From contig NZ_AP017569.1 of the NCBI RefSeq assembly GCF_002355655.1, positions 2,542,001-2,606,000 on the forward strand: DNA of 64,000 nt. The letters run 5' to 3'. This DNA is from Halorubrum trapanicum. Its GTDB lineage: Archaea > Halobacteriota > Halobacteria > Halobacteriales > Haloferacaceae. Every line of letters begins with the position of its first letter. Positions within the stretch are counted from its first letter, which is position 1. A model generated the notes under the pieces. The model was given only the letters and a program-made list of their open reading frames with translations. It was not told the DNA's origin and ran no database searches. A program made the position numbers and the translations under genes. Below, in pieces: positions 1 to 6,495 of this stretch.

Positions 1-209
1 GAGATCCGGAGGTCGTGACCGTCGAGCAGCGCCCGGAGGTCCTCTCGCGCCGTCTCGTCGTCGAGGAGCGTCTCGCGGTCGACGTGGTCCTCGCCGGGCC
101 AGCCGCCGACGCCGAGTTCGACGGCGTCGACGCCGATCCCGTCGAGGTACGCGGCCGCGTCGTCGAGCGGTTCGTCGCCCAAGGGAACAGTTAGCACGCC
201 GATGTCCAT
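1..209 (-). CDS. Sugar phosphate isomerase/epimerase-like TIM-barrel protein (N-terminal part)
   Basis: Only the first 69-70 residues are in the window; the gene runs off the left edge. The ATG at 207-209 opens MDIGVLTVPL and is followed by YLDGIGVDAVELGVGGWPG, which looks like the first beta-alpha unit of the xylose isomerase-like/AP endonuclease 2 TIM-barrel family. In that family the barrel usually binds a divalent metal and isomerises or epimerises small sugars. Substrate and pathway cannot be judged from this fragment. It is transcribed away from pspA, so the 177-base gap to the right carries both promoters. Confidence 0.6.
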   Translation of the reverse strand, partial: MDIGVLTVPLGDEPLDDAAAYLDGIGVDAVELGVGGWPGEDHVDRETLLDDETAREDLRALLDGHDLRI

Positions 210-386
210 GCGCGGGGCTACAGCGACGCTCCGGATAAGCCTTCAGGAAGCGTCGGCGTCGACGCCGGTCGAATCGCCCGCGGATCCGAGGCGCTGGTCC
301 GCGGCCGCGCGTTCCCGCCGCGAGCCGGGCCGCTCCGCGCCACGAACCGCATGAGGTTTTAACGGGTGGAACGCGTACGACGTGGT

Positions 387-1286
387 ATGGGAATCCTCTC
401 GCGCGCCTCCTACGTCGTCCGCTCGAAGGTGAACGCCCTCCTGAATCGAGCGGAGGACCCGACTGAGTCGCTCGACTACTCGTACGAACAGATGCGCGAC
501 GAGCTCCAGGACGTCAAGCAGGGGATCGCCGACCTGACGACCCAGAAGAAGCGCCTGGAGATCCAGAAGCGCAAGCTCGAAGAGAACGTCGAGAAGCACA
601 ACCGCCAGGCCCGCGAGGCGGTCCAGCAGGACCGCGACGACCTCGCGCGGAAGGCCTTAGAGAAGAAGAAGTCGAAGATGACCCAGATCGAGGAGCTGGA
701 GGGGCAGATCGCCGAGCTGAACAACACGCAGGAGCAGCTCGTCGAGAAGAAGAACAAGCTCCAAAACCGCATCGAGGAGTTCCGCACGAAGAAGGAGACG
801 ATGAAGGCCCGCTACGAGGCGGCCGAGGCGTCCACTCGCGTCTCGGAGGCGATGACCGGCGTCGGCGACGAGATGGAGGACGTGAGCCGCTCGATCGAGC
901 GCGCCGAGGAGCAGACCGAGGAGATGGAGGCGCGCTCGGAGGCGATGGACGAGCTGGAGGACTCCGGCGCCTTCGAGGACGCGCTCTCCGACAAGGACAA
1001 CATCGACCGCGAACTGGAGAGCCTCTCGACGGACAGCGAGGTCGACGCCGAGCTGGAGACGCTGAAGGGCGAGCTCGGGAAAGGCGAGTCGACCGACGAC
1101 GGCGACGCCGCCGTCAGCGACGAGGAGGTCGACGCCGAACTGGAGGACATCGAGTCGGAGATCGACTCGGACGACCTCGAAGCCGACCTCGATGGTGACG
1201 GCGGTTCCGGGGACGCCGACCTCGACGAGGAGCTCGACGTCGAGCTCGAGGAGTCGGAGTCCGACGCGGACGAACAGCGGAAGTAA
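387..1286 (+). CDS. pspA: PspA/IM30 (ESCRT-III-like) membrane stress protein
   Basis: A 299-residue protein starting MGILSRASYVVRSKVNALLN, the amphipathic N-terminal helix typical of PspA/IM30. Residues about 25-190 are a long charged coiled coil (repeated Lys/Glu/Gln heptads such as QKKRLEIQKRKLEEN), and the last 100 residues are an Asp/Glu-rich haloarchaeal tail. Family members bind the inner membrane surface and form ESCRT-III-like assemblies that protect a stressed membrane. The ATG at 387 is preferred to an upstream GTG at 366 because it restores the conserved N-terminus and lies about 25 bases after the TATA-like GTTTTAACG (354-362), consistent with a leaderless mRNA. The stop codon touches the end of the downstream IS element. 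Confidence 0.85.
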   Translation: MGILSRASYVVRSKVNALLNRAEDPTESLDYSYEQMRDELQDVKQGIADLTTQKKRLEIQKRKLEENVEKHNRQAREAVQQDRDDLARKALEKKKSKMTQIEELEGQIAELNNTQEQLVEKKNKLQNRIEEFRTKKETMKARYEAAEASTRVSEAMTGVGDEMEDVSRSIERAEEQTEEMEARSEAMDELEDSGAFEDALSDKDNIDRELESLSTDSEVDAELETLKGELGKGESTDDGDAAVSDEEVDAELEDIESEIDSDDLEADLDGDGGSGDADLDEELDVELEESESDADEQRK

Positions 1287-1290
1287 ACTA

Positions 1291-1340
1291 CCCTACCCTA
1301 CTCGCTCACGGCGCTGCCGTTCGCTTCGTTGAGGGTAGGG
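1291..1340 (-). repeat. Right-end hairpin of the IS1341 element, overlapping the tnpB 3' end
   Basis: CCCTACCCT (1291-1299) and AGGGTAGGG (1332-1340) are perfect 9-base inverted repeats enclosing the last codons and stop of tnpB. Related hairpins occur at 2677-2715 and at 55.38-55.43 kb with different stem sequence but similar loop (ACTCGCTC...TCGCT..TTGAG). In haloarchaeal IS1341 elements this region yields sense-overlapping transcripts, and in TnpB systems generally it is the guide (omega) RNA scaffold. Transcription here is inferred. Confidence 0.65.
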
Positions 1341-2572
1341 CTTTCGCGTGGACTCCCGTTCTGGCCATCGCTGGCAGGCTCGTAATCGCCGTTCACGTTC
1401 AACGTCCCGCGATTCAAGCGCACGTTTACGGGTGCGCCTCCACCCGACGACGTTTGCGCCGAGCGGAGATGCTTCAGACCGATATTCTTCGCCGCGTTGT
1501 AGTCGGCGTTCACTTCGTAACCGCACTTCTGGCAGCAGAACCGCGCTTGTGTCTCGCGGTTTTCTCGGAGTGTCGTCCCGCACTTGGAACACCGCTGGGA
1601 GGTGTAGGCGGGACTCACCTGCTCGACGGAGATGCCGACGACTTCGGCTTTGTACTCGACGTACTCGAACACACGTTGGAACGCCCATGCGTGGAACTTC
1701 TTGGCGTTCGGCATCCGCTCACGAATTCCGGTCAGGTTCTCGAACGCGATCACGTCACAGTCGTGTTCGACGGCTTCTGCGACGAGTTCTTTCGAGACGG
1801 TGTGTAAGAACTGGTCATAGCGCCCCGTCTCGGTACGTCCAACCGACTGGATGGTTTCGTGGGCGGCCCGGGTTCCACGTCGTTGGAGCGACCCGCGCCG
1901 CTTCTCGAACTCGCGGTGCCAGTGGTTCAGCTCTGCCCCGTTCCAGAACGTGCCCGTGGAGGTGACGGCGACGTTTTCGATGCCGAGGTCAACGCCGAGG
2001 ACTGTGTTGTGCCCGTCGTTGCCGTCGTCGGCAGTCTCGAACTCCGCGTCCGCCTTTGTGCGGACGTGAAGGTAGAATTCGCCGTCGCGGTAGTGTAGTT
2101 CTGCGCCCGTCACGTCGTAGTCGTCGTTGAACAGATACTCCGAATGAGGCGTCTTGCGATCCTCGTCGGGGAGAACATATCTGGCGGTGATACGTCCCTC
2201 GACGGTCGAAAGCGTCGCGTGGTCGTCGTTGAACGTCGCACATCGCTTGTCGTAGACGAGCGTCGGGGCGGAGAAGCACGGCTTTCCCGCGTAGTCACCC
2301 TGTTTCCAGCGTGCGACAACGCTCTGGACGGCGTCGGCGGCCTTGTTGCGAGCGTTCTGGACGAGATTCGCTTGGAGCCTCGTTTCGGCCCGCACGTCGT
2401 TGTAGGTTTCACGCTGGAGTTGGGCTTTGCTCGTCGTCTTGTACTCACCTTGCCAGGCGTGGTCAACGACGTAGTTGGCGGCCCACAGGAACTCGGAGAT
2501 GGTTTCGTGGAGGAGGGCGGCGTCGCTGTCGGCCACGTCGAGTTTGACGGGGACCGTGCGACGTACCTCCAT
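1298..2572 (-). CDS. tnpB: TnpB, RNA-guided nuclease of an IS1341-type element
   Basis: A 424-residue TnpB from the start [12 protein letters not shown], the usual haloarchaeal N-terminus; an upstream in-frame ATG at 2635 would add 21 unconserved residues. The RuvC-like core looks intact: first Asp in GVDLGIENV (about residue 195), Glu in [11 protein letters not shown] (about 278), a zinc finger CSKCG...CCQKCG (about 325-345) and last Asp in [11 protein letters not shown] (about 357). TnpB proteins are RNA-guided DNA nucleases, ancestral to Cas12, using a guide RNA from the element's right end. The C-terminal tail ([13 protein letters not shown]) is encoded by the right-end hairpin itself. 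All catalytic residues are present, so the nuclease may be active. Confidence 0.9.
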   Translation of the reverse strand: MEVRRTVPVKLDVADSDAALLHETISEFLWAANYVVDHAWQGEYKTTSKAQLQRETYNDVRAETRLQANLVQNARNKAADAVQSVVARWKQGDYAGKPCFSAPTLVYDKRCATFNDDHATLSTVEGRITARYVLPDEDRKTPHSEYLFNDDYDVTGAELHYRDGEFYLHVRTKADAEFETADDGNDGHNTVLGVDLGIENVAVTSTGTFWNGAELNHWHREFEKRRGSLQRRGTRAAHETIQSVGRTETGRYDQFLHTVSKELVAEAVEHDCDVIAFENLTGIRERMPNAKKFHAWAFQRVFEYVEYKAEVVGISVEQVSPAYTSQRCSKCGTTLRENRETQARFCCQKCGYEVNADYNAAKNIGLKHLRSAQTSSGGGAPVNVRLNRGTLNVNGDYEPASDGQNGSPRESPTLNEANGSAVSE

Positions 2573-2631
2573 CCGTAATTCAGACGTTACGCTAAGTCTT
2601 TGTAATAATACTGTTTTTGGAGGAGAGTTAG

Positions 2632-2648
2632 CCACGTGTAGAACGTGG
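2632..2648. repeat. Small hairpin, possible left end of the IS1341 element
   Basis: CCACGT (2632-2637) pairs with ACGTGG (2643-2648) around a five-base loop, 60 bases upstream of the tnpB start. Its position and size fit a subterminal left-end hairpin of IS200/IS605 elements, but no second left end is available for comparison. Confidence 0.35.
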
Positions 2649-2676
2649 TAATGACGGTATCATGTCGGTTTCCTCG

Positions 2677-2715
2677 CCGACCTACTCGCTCCCTTCGGTC
2701 GCTCCTTGAGGTCGG
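2677..2715 (-). repeat. Second right-end-like hairpin, relic of another IS1341 element
   Basis: CCGACCT (2677-2683) and AGGTCGG (2709-2715) enclose ACTCGCTC...TCGCTCCTTG, the loop sequence of the tnpB right ends at 1291-1340 and 55.38 kb, but with a changed stem. The minus strand reads PDLKERPKGAS, similar to haloarchaeal TnpB tails. It sits just upstream of the intact tnpB and suggests that an older element was deleted down to its right end. Confidence 0.5.
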
Positions 2716-2804
2716 GGGCTCCACCTTGAATTACGCTGAGGTCCGTTCCGCCTCCCGCTCGGTCCCCCCGGTCCCCGTCTTTCCCGTCCCCGCTTCCGAT
2801 TAGC

Positions 2805-3851
2805 TCACTCCGACGCCGGGCGCGCCCCGGTCCCCGCGCGGTCCTGGTCGGCGAGGCGGATCTCCCCGTCCGCGAGGTCGACGCCCTCGTACGGGTCGTC
2901 GGCGAGCAGCAGCGAGCCGTCGACGTCGGCGTAATCGAGGAGCGGCGCGAGCTGCGCGGCCGCCGCGATGGAGGCGTTCGACTCGATCATACAGCCGCAC
3001 ATCACCTCCAGCCCGTGCGCCCGCGCGGCGGCGATCAACCGTCTCGCCTCGGAGAGGCTTCCGGCCTTCATCAGCTTCAGGTTCGCGATGTCACAGCGAT
3101 CGGCGATCGCGGGCACGTCCGCGGCCGTCACGCAGGACTCGTCGGCGGCGATCGGCAGCTCGGAGCGCTCGTAGACGTACCGCAGCCCCTCGGGGTCCTC
3201 GGCCGGAACCGGCTGTTCGACGAACTCCACGTCGCGGTCGGCGAGCCACGCGCTCTTCGCGACCGCCTCCTTCGGCGTCCACGCCTCGTTGGCGTCGACG
3301 CGGAGCCGCGCGTCGGGCGCGGCGTCGCGGACCGCGTCGATCAGCTCCCGATCGCGGTCGGTGCCGAGCTTTATTTTCAGCACGGAGTAGCCCGCCGCGA
3401 CGGCGTCGGACGCCTTCTCGCGCACGCGGTCGGTCTCGTCGAGGCCGATCGTGAAGGAGGTCTTCGGGGCGTCGCTCGGGTCGAGCCCCCACAGGCGGTA
3501 CAGCGGGACGCCGAGCCGCTTCGCCGCGAGGTCGTGGACGGCGATCGAGACGGCGCAGCGGGCGGCGGGGTTGCCGTTCACGACCGCCCGCAGTTCGCCC
3601 TCGATCTCGCGGATCGCGTGGGGGTCGCCGACGCGCTCGACCGCGTCGAGGAGGGCCGGCATGACCGCCGCGACGGTGTCGGCCGTCTCGCCGTAGTGGG
3701 CCGACGGCGCCGCGCCGCCGATCCCGGTCATCCCCGCGTCGTCCGTGATCCGGACGACCACGTTCTCCGCCTCGGTCCGGGTCCCCCGCGAGATGGTGAA
3801 GGAATTTTCGAGGGGGAGCGAGACCCGTTCGAACTCGGTTTCGAGGCTCAT
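2805..3851 (-). CDS. dgcA: Enolase-superfamily epimerase, probable N-acetyl-D-glutamate racemase DgcA
   Basis: A 348-residue mandelate racemase/muconate lactonizing (dipeptide epimerase subgroup) protein. Visible motifs are the Lys pair in LKIKLGTD (about residues 160-162), the metal-ligand series VDANEAW (about 187), EQPVP (about 213) and ADES (about 237), the Lys in KLMKAGS (about 261), and MCGCMIESN near the C-terminus. It overlaps the stop region of the upstream DUF1611 gene by four bases. This pairing matches the D-glutamate pathway described in marine bacteria and haloarchaea, where DgcN acetylates D-glutamate and DgcA racemises the product to N-acetyl-L-glutamate. A generic dipeptide epimerase remains the alternative; the context favours DgcA. 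Confidence 0.75.
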   Translation of the reverse strand: MSLETEFERVSLPLENSFTISRGTRTEAENVVVRITDDAGMTGIGGAAPSAHYGETADTVAAVMPALLDAVERVGDPHAIREIEGELRAVVNGNPAARCAVSIAVHDLAAKRLGVPLYRLWGLDPSDAPKTSFTIGLDETDRVREKASDAVAAGYSVLKIKLGTDRDRELIDAVRDAAPDARLRVDANEAWTPKEAVAKSAWLADRDVEFVEQPVPAEDPEGLRYVYERSELPIAADESCVTAADVPAIADRCDIANLKLMKAGSLSEARRLIAAARAHGLEVMCGCMIESNASIAAAAQLAPLLDYADVDGSLLLADDPYEGVDLADGEIRLADQDRAGTGARPASE

Positions 3852-4906
3852 TCGCCGCCGAGCCCCGCATCGACGATCGCGTCCACGATGCGGTCCGCGC
3901 CGTCCCGGACCGGGTCGGCGGCGGGGGCCCCGACCTCGTCGCCGAAGTCGGTCACGGCGTCCGCGGCGGCCGCGTCGTCGGCCACGTCCTTCGTGTTGAG
4001 CGCGCCCGCAACGACGCTCGTCTCGTGGACCGGCGCCGCCAGGTCCTCGTAGAGGTCGACGTAGTCGGCGAGCGGCGGGAGGTCGAACGACTCGTAGCCG
4101 TGGACGGCCTCGCGGCCCGCGGCGTGACAGAGGACGAGGCCGTCCGCCATCGACCCGTGAAGGATGCCGCAGGTGACCGCGGAGTAGGCGGGGTGGACGA
4201 TGCTCCCCTGCCCCTCGACGACGAGGAGGTCGTGGTCGTCGCCGGCCTCGACGAGCATCTCCTCGACGGCGCCCGCCGCGAAGTCCGAGACGACGCGATC
4301 GATCGGGTTCCCCCACCCGGCGATCATGATCCCGGTCTGTCCGGTGGGGACGAACGCGGCGTCGATCCCGCGCTCGCGGGCGGCCGCGACGATCTCCAGC
4401 GACGCGGTCATCTTCCCCACCGAGCAGTCGGTGCCGACCGTGAGCACCACGTCGGCGTCGACGTCGCCCGACGCCCCGGAAGCGACCGTGAGGTCGTCGT
4501 CGGGCTTCCGCACGTCGACGAGGTCGACGCCGTGCTCGCCGGCCAGCGCGGCCAGCTCCGCGTCCTCGTTTAAAAAGTAGTGGAGCCCGCTCACCACGTC
4601 GCAGCCGGCCTCGATCGCGGCCTCGACGTCACCGCGCCACGACTCGTCGAAGCCGCCGCCGATGGGCGCGATCCCGATGTAGAGGGCGTCGAGGTCGCCG
4701 TCGGCGGCCGCGTGCGCGTCGGCGAACGACTCGACGATCGGCGCGTCCGAAACCCCCGCGACGTGGTCGCGCACGCGGTCGCCGGCGCGGTCGCGGTCGA
4801 GGACGCCGCACACCTCCTGGTCGCCGTAGCGCAGCACGCCGAGCGCGGTCTTCGCGCGGTCGGGGAACTTCTCGTGGGCGAGGACGGCGATCCGCTCGTG
4901 GTCCAT
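3848..4906 (-). CDS. dgcN: DUF1611 P-loop protein, probable D-glutamate N-acetyltransferase DgcN
   Basis: A 352-residue DUF1611 protein. The N-terminal half has a Rossmann-like pattern (GVLDRDRAG, IGIAPIGGGF); the C-terminal half carries a P-loop-like GTDCSVGKMTASLEI (about residue 158) and VVEGQGSIVHPAYS, both hallmarks of the family. DUF1611 proteins were long uncharacterised; DgcN was shown to acetylate D-glutamate as the first step of a D-glutamate catabolic route, with its neighbour DgcA as second step. The ATG at 4904-4906 is about 23 bases after a TATA-like motif (4929-4937), suggesting a leaderless two-gene transcript. Its stop and the dgcA start overlap by four bases (ATGA), implying coupled translation. 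Confidence 0.75.
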   Translation of the reverse strand: MDHERIAVLAHEKFPDRAKTALGVLRYGDQEVCGVLDRDRAGDRVRDHVAGVSDAPIVESFADAHAAADGDLDALYIGIAPIGGGFDESWRGDVEAAIEAGCDVVSGLHYFLNEDAELAALAGEHGVDLVDVRKPDDDLTVASGASGDVDADVVLTVGTDCSVGKMTASLEIVAAARERGIDAAFVPTGQTGIMIAGWGNPIDRVVSDFAAGAVEEMLVEAGDDHDLLVVEGQGSIVHPAYSAVTCGILHGSMADGLVLCHAAGREAVHGYESFDLPPLADYVDLYEDLAAPVHETSVVAGALNTKDVADDAAAADAVTDFGDEVGAPAADPVRDGADRIVDAIVDAGLGGE

Positions 4907-4928
4907 GGTGGGTCGCTCGCCCCGGGAG

Positions 4929-4937
4929 TTATTAAAG
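4929..4937 (-). promoter_or_regulatory. TATA box of the dgcN-dgcA operon
   Basis: On the minus strand the motif reads CTTTAATAA and lies 23-31 bases before the dgcN ATG, the spacing of a haloarchaeal leaderless promoter. Confidence 0.55.
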
Positions 4938-5011
4938 GAGTCGAGCGCTCGACGAGCGGCCGACTCGATCGCGGCGATTCCGTCCGACGAGACTCCGATC
5001 ATCGACGCGAC

Positions 5012-5340
5012 ATTTATAAACGAACTGCGGTGGCGCGTGCCTGCGAGCGGCCGCCCCCGGCGGCCGCGAGGCAGCACGCGCGAGGGAGTCAGTCGGCCGG
5101 AGCGTAGCGGAGGCCGATTGACGAGGCTGGGGAGGAGTGAGGTGCGGGGCGGTGCTGTGCGGGGCGGGACTCAAAGGGGCAGCCGCGAGGGCGGCGCAGG
5201 CGACGTAAGCACCGCAAGGAGTGAGCGAAGCGAACGACTGAGGAGCGTGGTTCGAGAGAGCAAAGCTCTCTCGTCATCCCGAAAATCTCTGATTTTCGGG
5301 CGACAGCGAGCGTGCGCCGCCCTCGCGGCTGGGGCTTTGG
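5012..5340 (+). repeat. GC-rich structured repeat, copy 1 (candidate noncoding RNA)
   Basis: Starts with a TATA-like ATTTATAAAC and continues into a dense run of hairpins. P1: GCGGCCGCC/GGCGGCCGC (5047-5055/5059-5067). P2: CAGTCGGCC/GGCCGATTG (5090-5098/5112-5120), framed by GAGGGAGT and ACGAGG. P3: CAAAG/CTTTG (5172-5176/5335-5339). A symmetric GGG/GGG loop then leads into P4, a perfect 19-bp stem (5180-5198/5313-5331). The apical part begins with GCGACGTAAGCACCGCA, also kept in the other copies. This copy has two additional hairpins inside P4: GAGAGAGC/GCTCTCTC and CCCGAAAAT/ATTTTCGGG. Copies 2 and 3 keep the pairing with different bases. No credible ORF covers it. Mechanism and transcription are unknown. 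Confidence 0.8.
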
Positions 5341-5510
5341 AGGAGTTCCCTGCCGATCCACAGTTAGTTATTTATAAGCGAGCGGTTGGGGCTTTGGAGG
5401 AGTCCGCCGTTGACCCGCGATCAGCCATTTAAAAACGAGCGGCTGACCCTTCAGGAGGCGTTCGCCGCTGATCCGCTGTCAGCTATTTATAAGCGAGCGG
5501 CTGGGGATTC
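5328..5510 (+). repeat. Three tandem units of 57-58 bases following structured repeat copy 1
   Basis: Units begin GCTGGGGCTTTGGAGG (or variants) at 5328, 5385, 5442 and 5500 and end in an AT motif plus GCGAGCG (ATTTATAAGCGAGCG, ATTTAAAAACGAGCG, ATTTATAAGCGAGCG). Spacing is 57, 57 and 58 bases. The first unit overlaps the 3' side of the P3/P4 stem. The AT motifs look like archaeal TATA boxes, so each unit could be a very short promoter-start module; alternatively they are insertion or replication scars. Confidence 0.7.
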
Positions 5511-5546
5511 CTCAGAAAGACCGACACTGAGATTAAAAAGCGCGTA

Positions 5547-5864
5547 TTAAGCGCTGCCGTCGACGAACTGCTCGGCGCCCTCGTAGAACCAGTAGCCGTT
5601 CTCGCGCATCGCGCGGCCGAGTTCCTGGTGGAACTCGACGAAGTCCGCGAACTCCTCCTTTTCGACGCCCTCGAAGATCTCCTCGACGGAGACGACCGTC
5701 TCGAAGTCGATCCGGATCGGGTGGTCGCCGTACTGCTCGACGTACTCCGCCGCCGTGAGCGGGAAGTCCTCCTCCTCGTCGATCTTCTTCGCGAGCACGG
5801 CGTGGCCGTACTGCCGCATGCCCTCGCTCCCCTGCTCGCCGTCGGGGTCGTGTGGCCAGTCCAT
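5547..5864 (-). CDS. Haloarchaeal DUF5785 family protein
   Basis: A 105-residue protein starting MDWPHDPDGEQGSEGM, a strongly conserved opening in a family found throughout haloarchaea (DUF5785, by recall). It is soluble and acidic with no transmembrane segment; the middle carries DEEEDFPLTAAEYVEQYGDH and the end a YWFYEGAEQF aromatic patch. No function is known. The longer reading frame to 6449 adds a low-complexity stretch antisense to the adjacent lipoprotein gene and is not used. It lies downstream of the copy-1 repeat and is transcribed toward it. Confidence 0.75.
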   Translation of the reverse strand: MDWPHDPDGEQGSEGMRQYGHAVLAKKIDEEEDFPLTAAEYVEQYGDHPIRIDFETVVSVEEIFEGVEKEEFADFVEFHQELGRAMRENGYWFYEGAEQFVDGSA

Positions 5865-6014
5865 ACCGGGGAATTCGCCGGATCGGGGATAGTGGTTTCG
5901 GATGCGGCGGTGCCGGCCGACCGCGCTCCGCGAGCCGCTCGCCCCGCCCCGCACCGCCGCCCACCCTACCGGGCCCGCAAAAGACACTTCACGACGCTCT
6001 GCGTCGCCCCCAAT

Positions 6015-6482
6015 ATGCGCCGCAGAGCCCTCCTCGCGTCCGCGGCCGCCGCCTCGACCGCCTCGCTCGCCGGCTGCCCCACCCCGCCGTGGACCGACGA
6101 CCCCACGGAAATCGACGGCGCCGAACTGACGTTCCGCCGCGAGTACGACGGCGACCTCGACGTCCCCGGGTCCGGCGGGAACGACGTCGCCGAGGTGCGT
6201 CGACGCCTCGATGAGGACCCGCCGCGGCTGGTCGTGGCCGGGTCGCTCCTCGACGGTCCCCGGCGCTGCTATCGGGTCACGCTGTTCGAGGCGGCGCTCG
6301 ACGACGGCACGCTCCGTCTCCGGATCGTCTCCGAGGACGACCCCGACTCGGACGTCGACCGCTGTTCGGACGTCGCCGAACCACATCCGTACTCGGTCGC
6401 CGTCGCGTTCGCCGACGCCCCCGTCCCTGACCGCGTCGAAGTCCGTCACGGCGACGAGACGGTGCTTGAGGAACGGATATAA
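6015..6482 (+). CDS. Small secreted lipoprotein
   Basis: A 155-residue protein with a short signal (MRRRALLASAAAASTASLAG) and a lipobox cysteine at position 21 (SLAGC), so it is probably exported and lipid-anchored. The twin Arg near the start and Ala-rich core fit Tat export, the usual route in haloarchaea. The mature part has two further Cys (RRCYRVTL and DRCSDVAE) that could form a disulfide. No family is recognised; similar short lipoproteins are common haloarchaeal hypotheticals. It ends 14 bases from the convergent formate dehydrogenase gene. Confidence 0.65.
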   Translation: MRRRALLASAAAASTASLAGCPTPPWTDDPTEIDGAELTFRREYDGDLDVPGSGGNDVAEVRRRLDEDPPRLVVAGSLLDGPRRCYRVTLFEAALDDGTLRLRIVSEDDPDSDVDRCSDVAEPHPYSVAVAFADAPVPDRVEVRHGDETVLEERI

Positions 6483-6495
6483 AGGCCGACGTCGC

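Larger units (their letters stand above)
1286..2650 (-). mobile_element. IS1341-type (IS200/IS605 group) tnpB-only element
   Basis: A solo tnpB element without a Y1 tnpA. The right end is fixed at about 1286-1289 by comparison with a relic at 55.38 kb: both share 27 bases from AACTACCC onward and diverge immediately outside. The left end is less certain; a 6-bp stem hairpin (CCACGT/ACGTGG, 2632-2648) upstream of tnpB resembles the subterminal hairpins of IS200/IS605 ends. Insertion lies within two bases of the pspA stop. Solo tnpB elements need a TnpA in trans to move; none is in this window. Confidence 0.75.

Noticed and set aside
366-386. Longer start for pspA (MERVRRG...)
   Set aside because: The added residues are not part of the conserved PspA N-terminus, and the start would lie too close to the TATA-like motif.
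5328-5510. CRISPR-like array
   Set aside because: The units repeat at about 57 bases, but the repeat part is imperfect, the variable part contains a conserved AT motif, and there are only three to four units with no cas genes nearby.
5865-6449. Extended 300-residue version of the DUF5785 gene
   Set aside because: The added part is antisense to the lipoprotein gene and reads as low-complexity; the conserved family start is at 5864.
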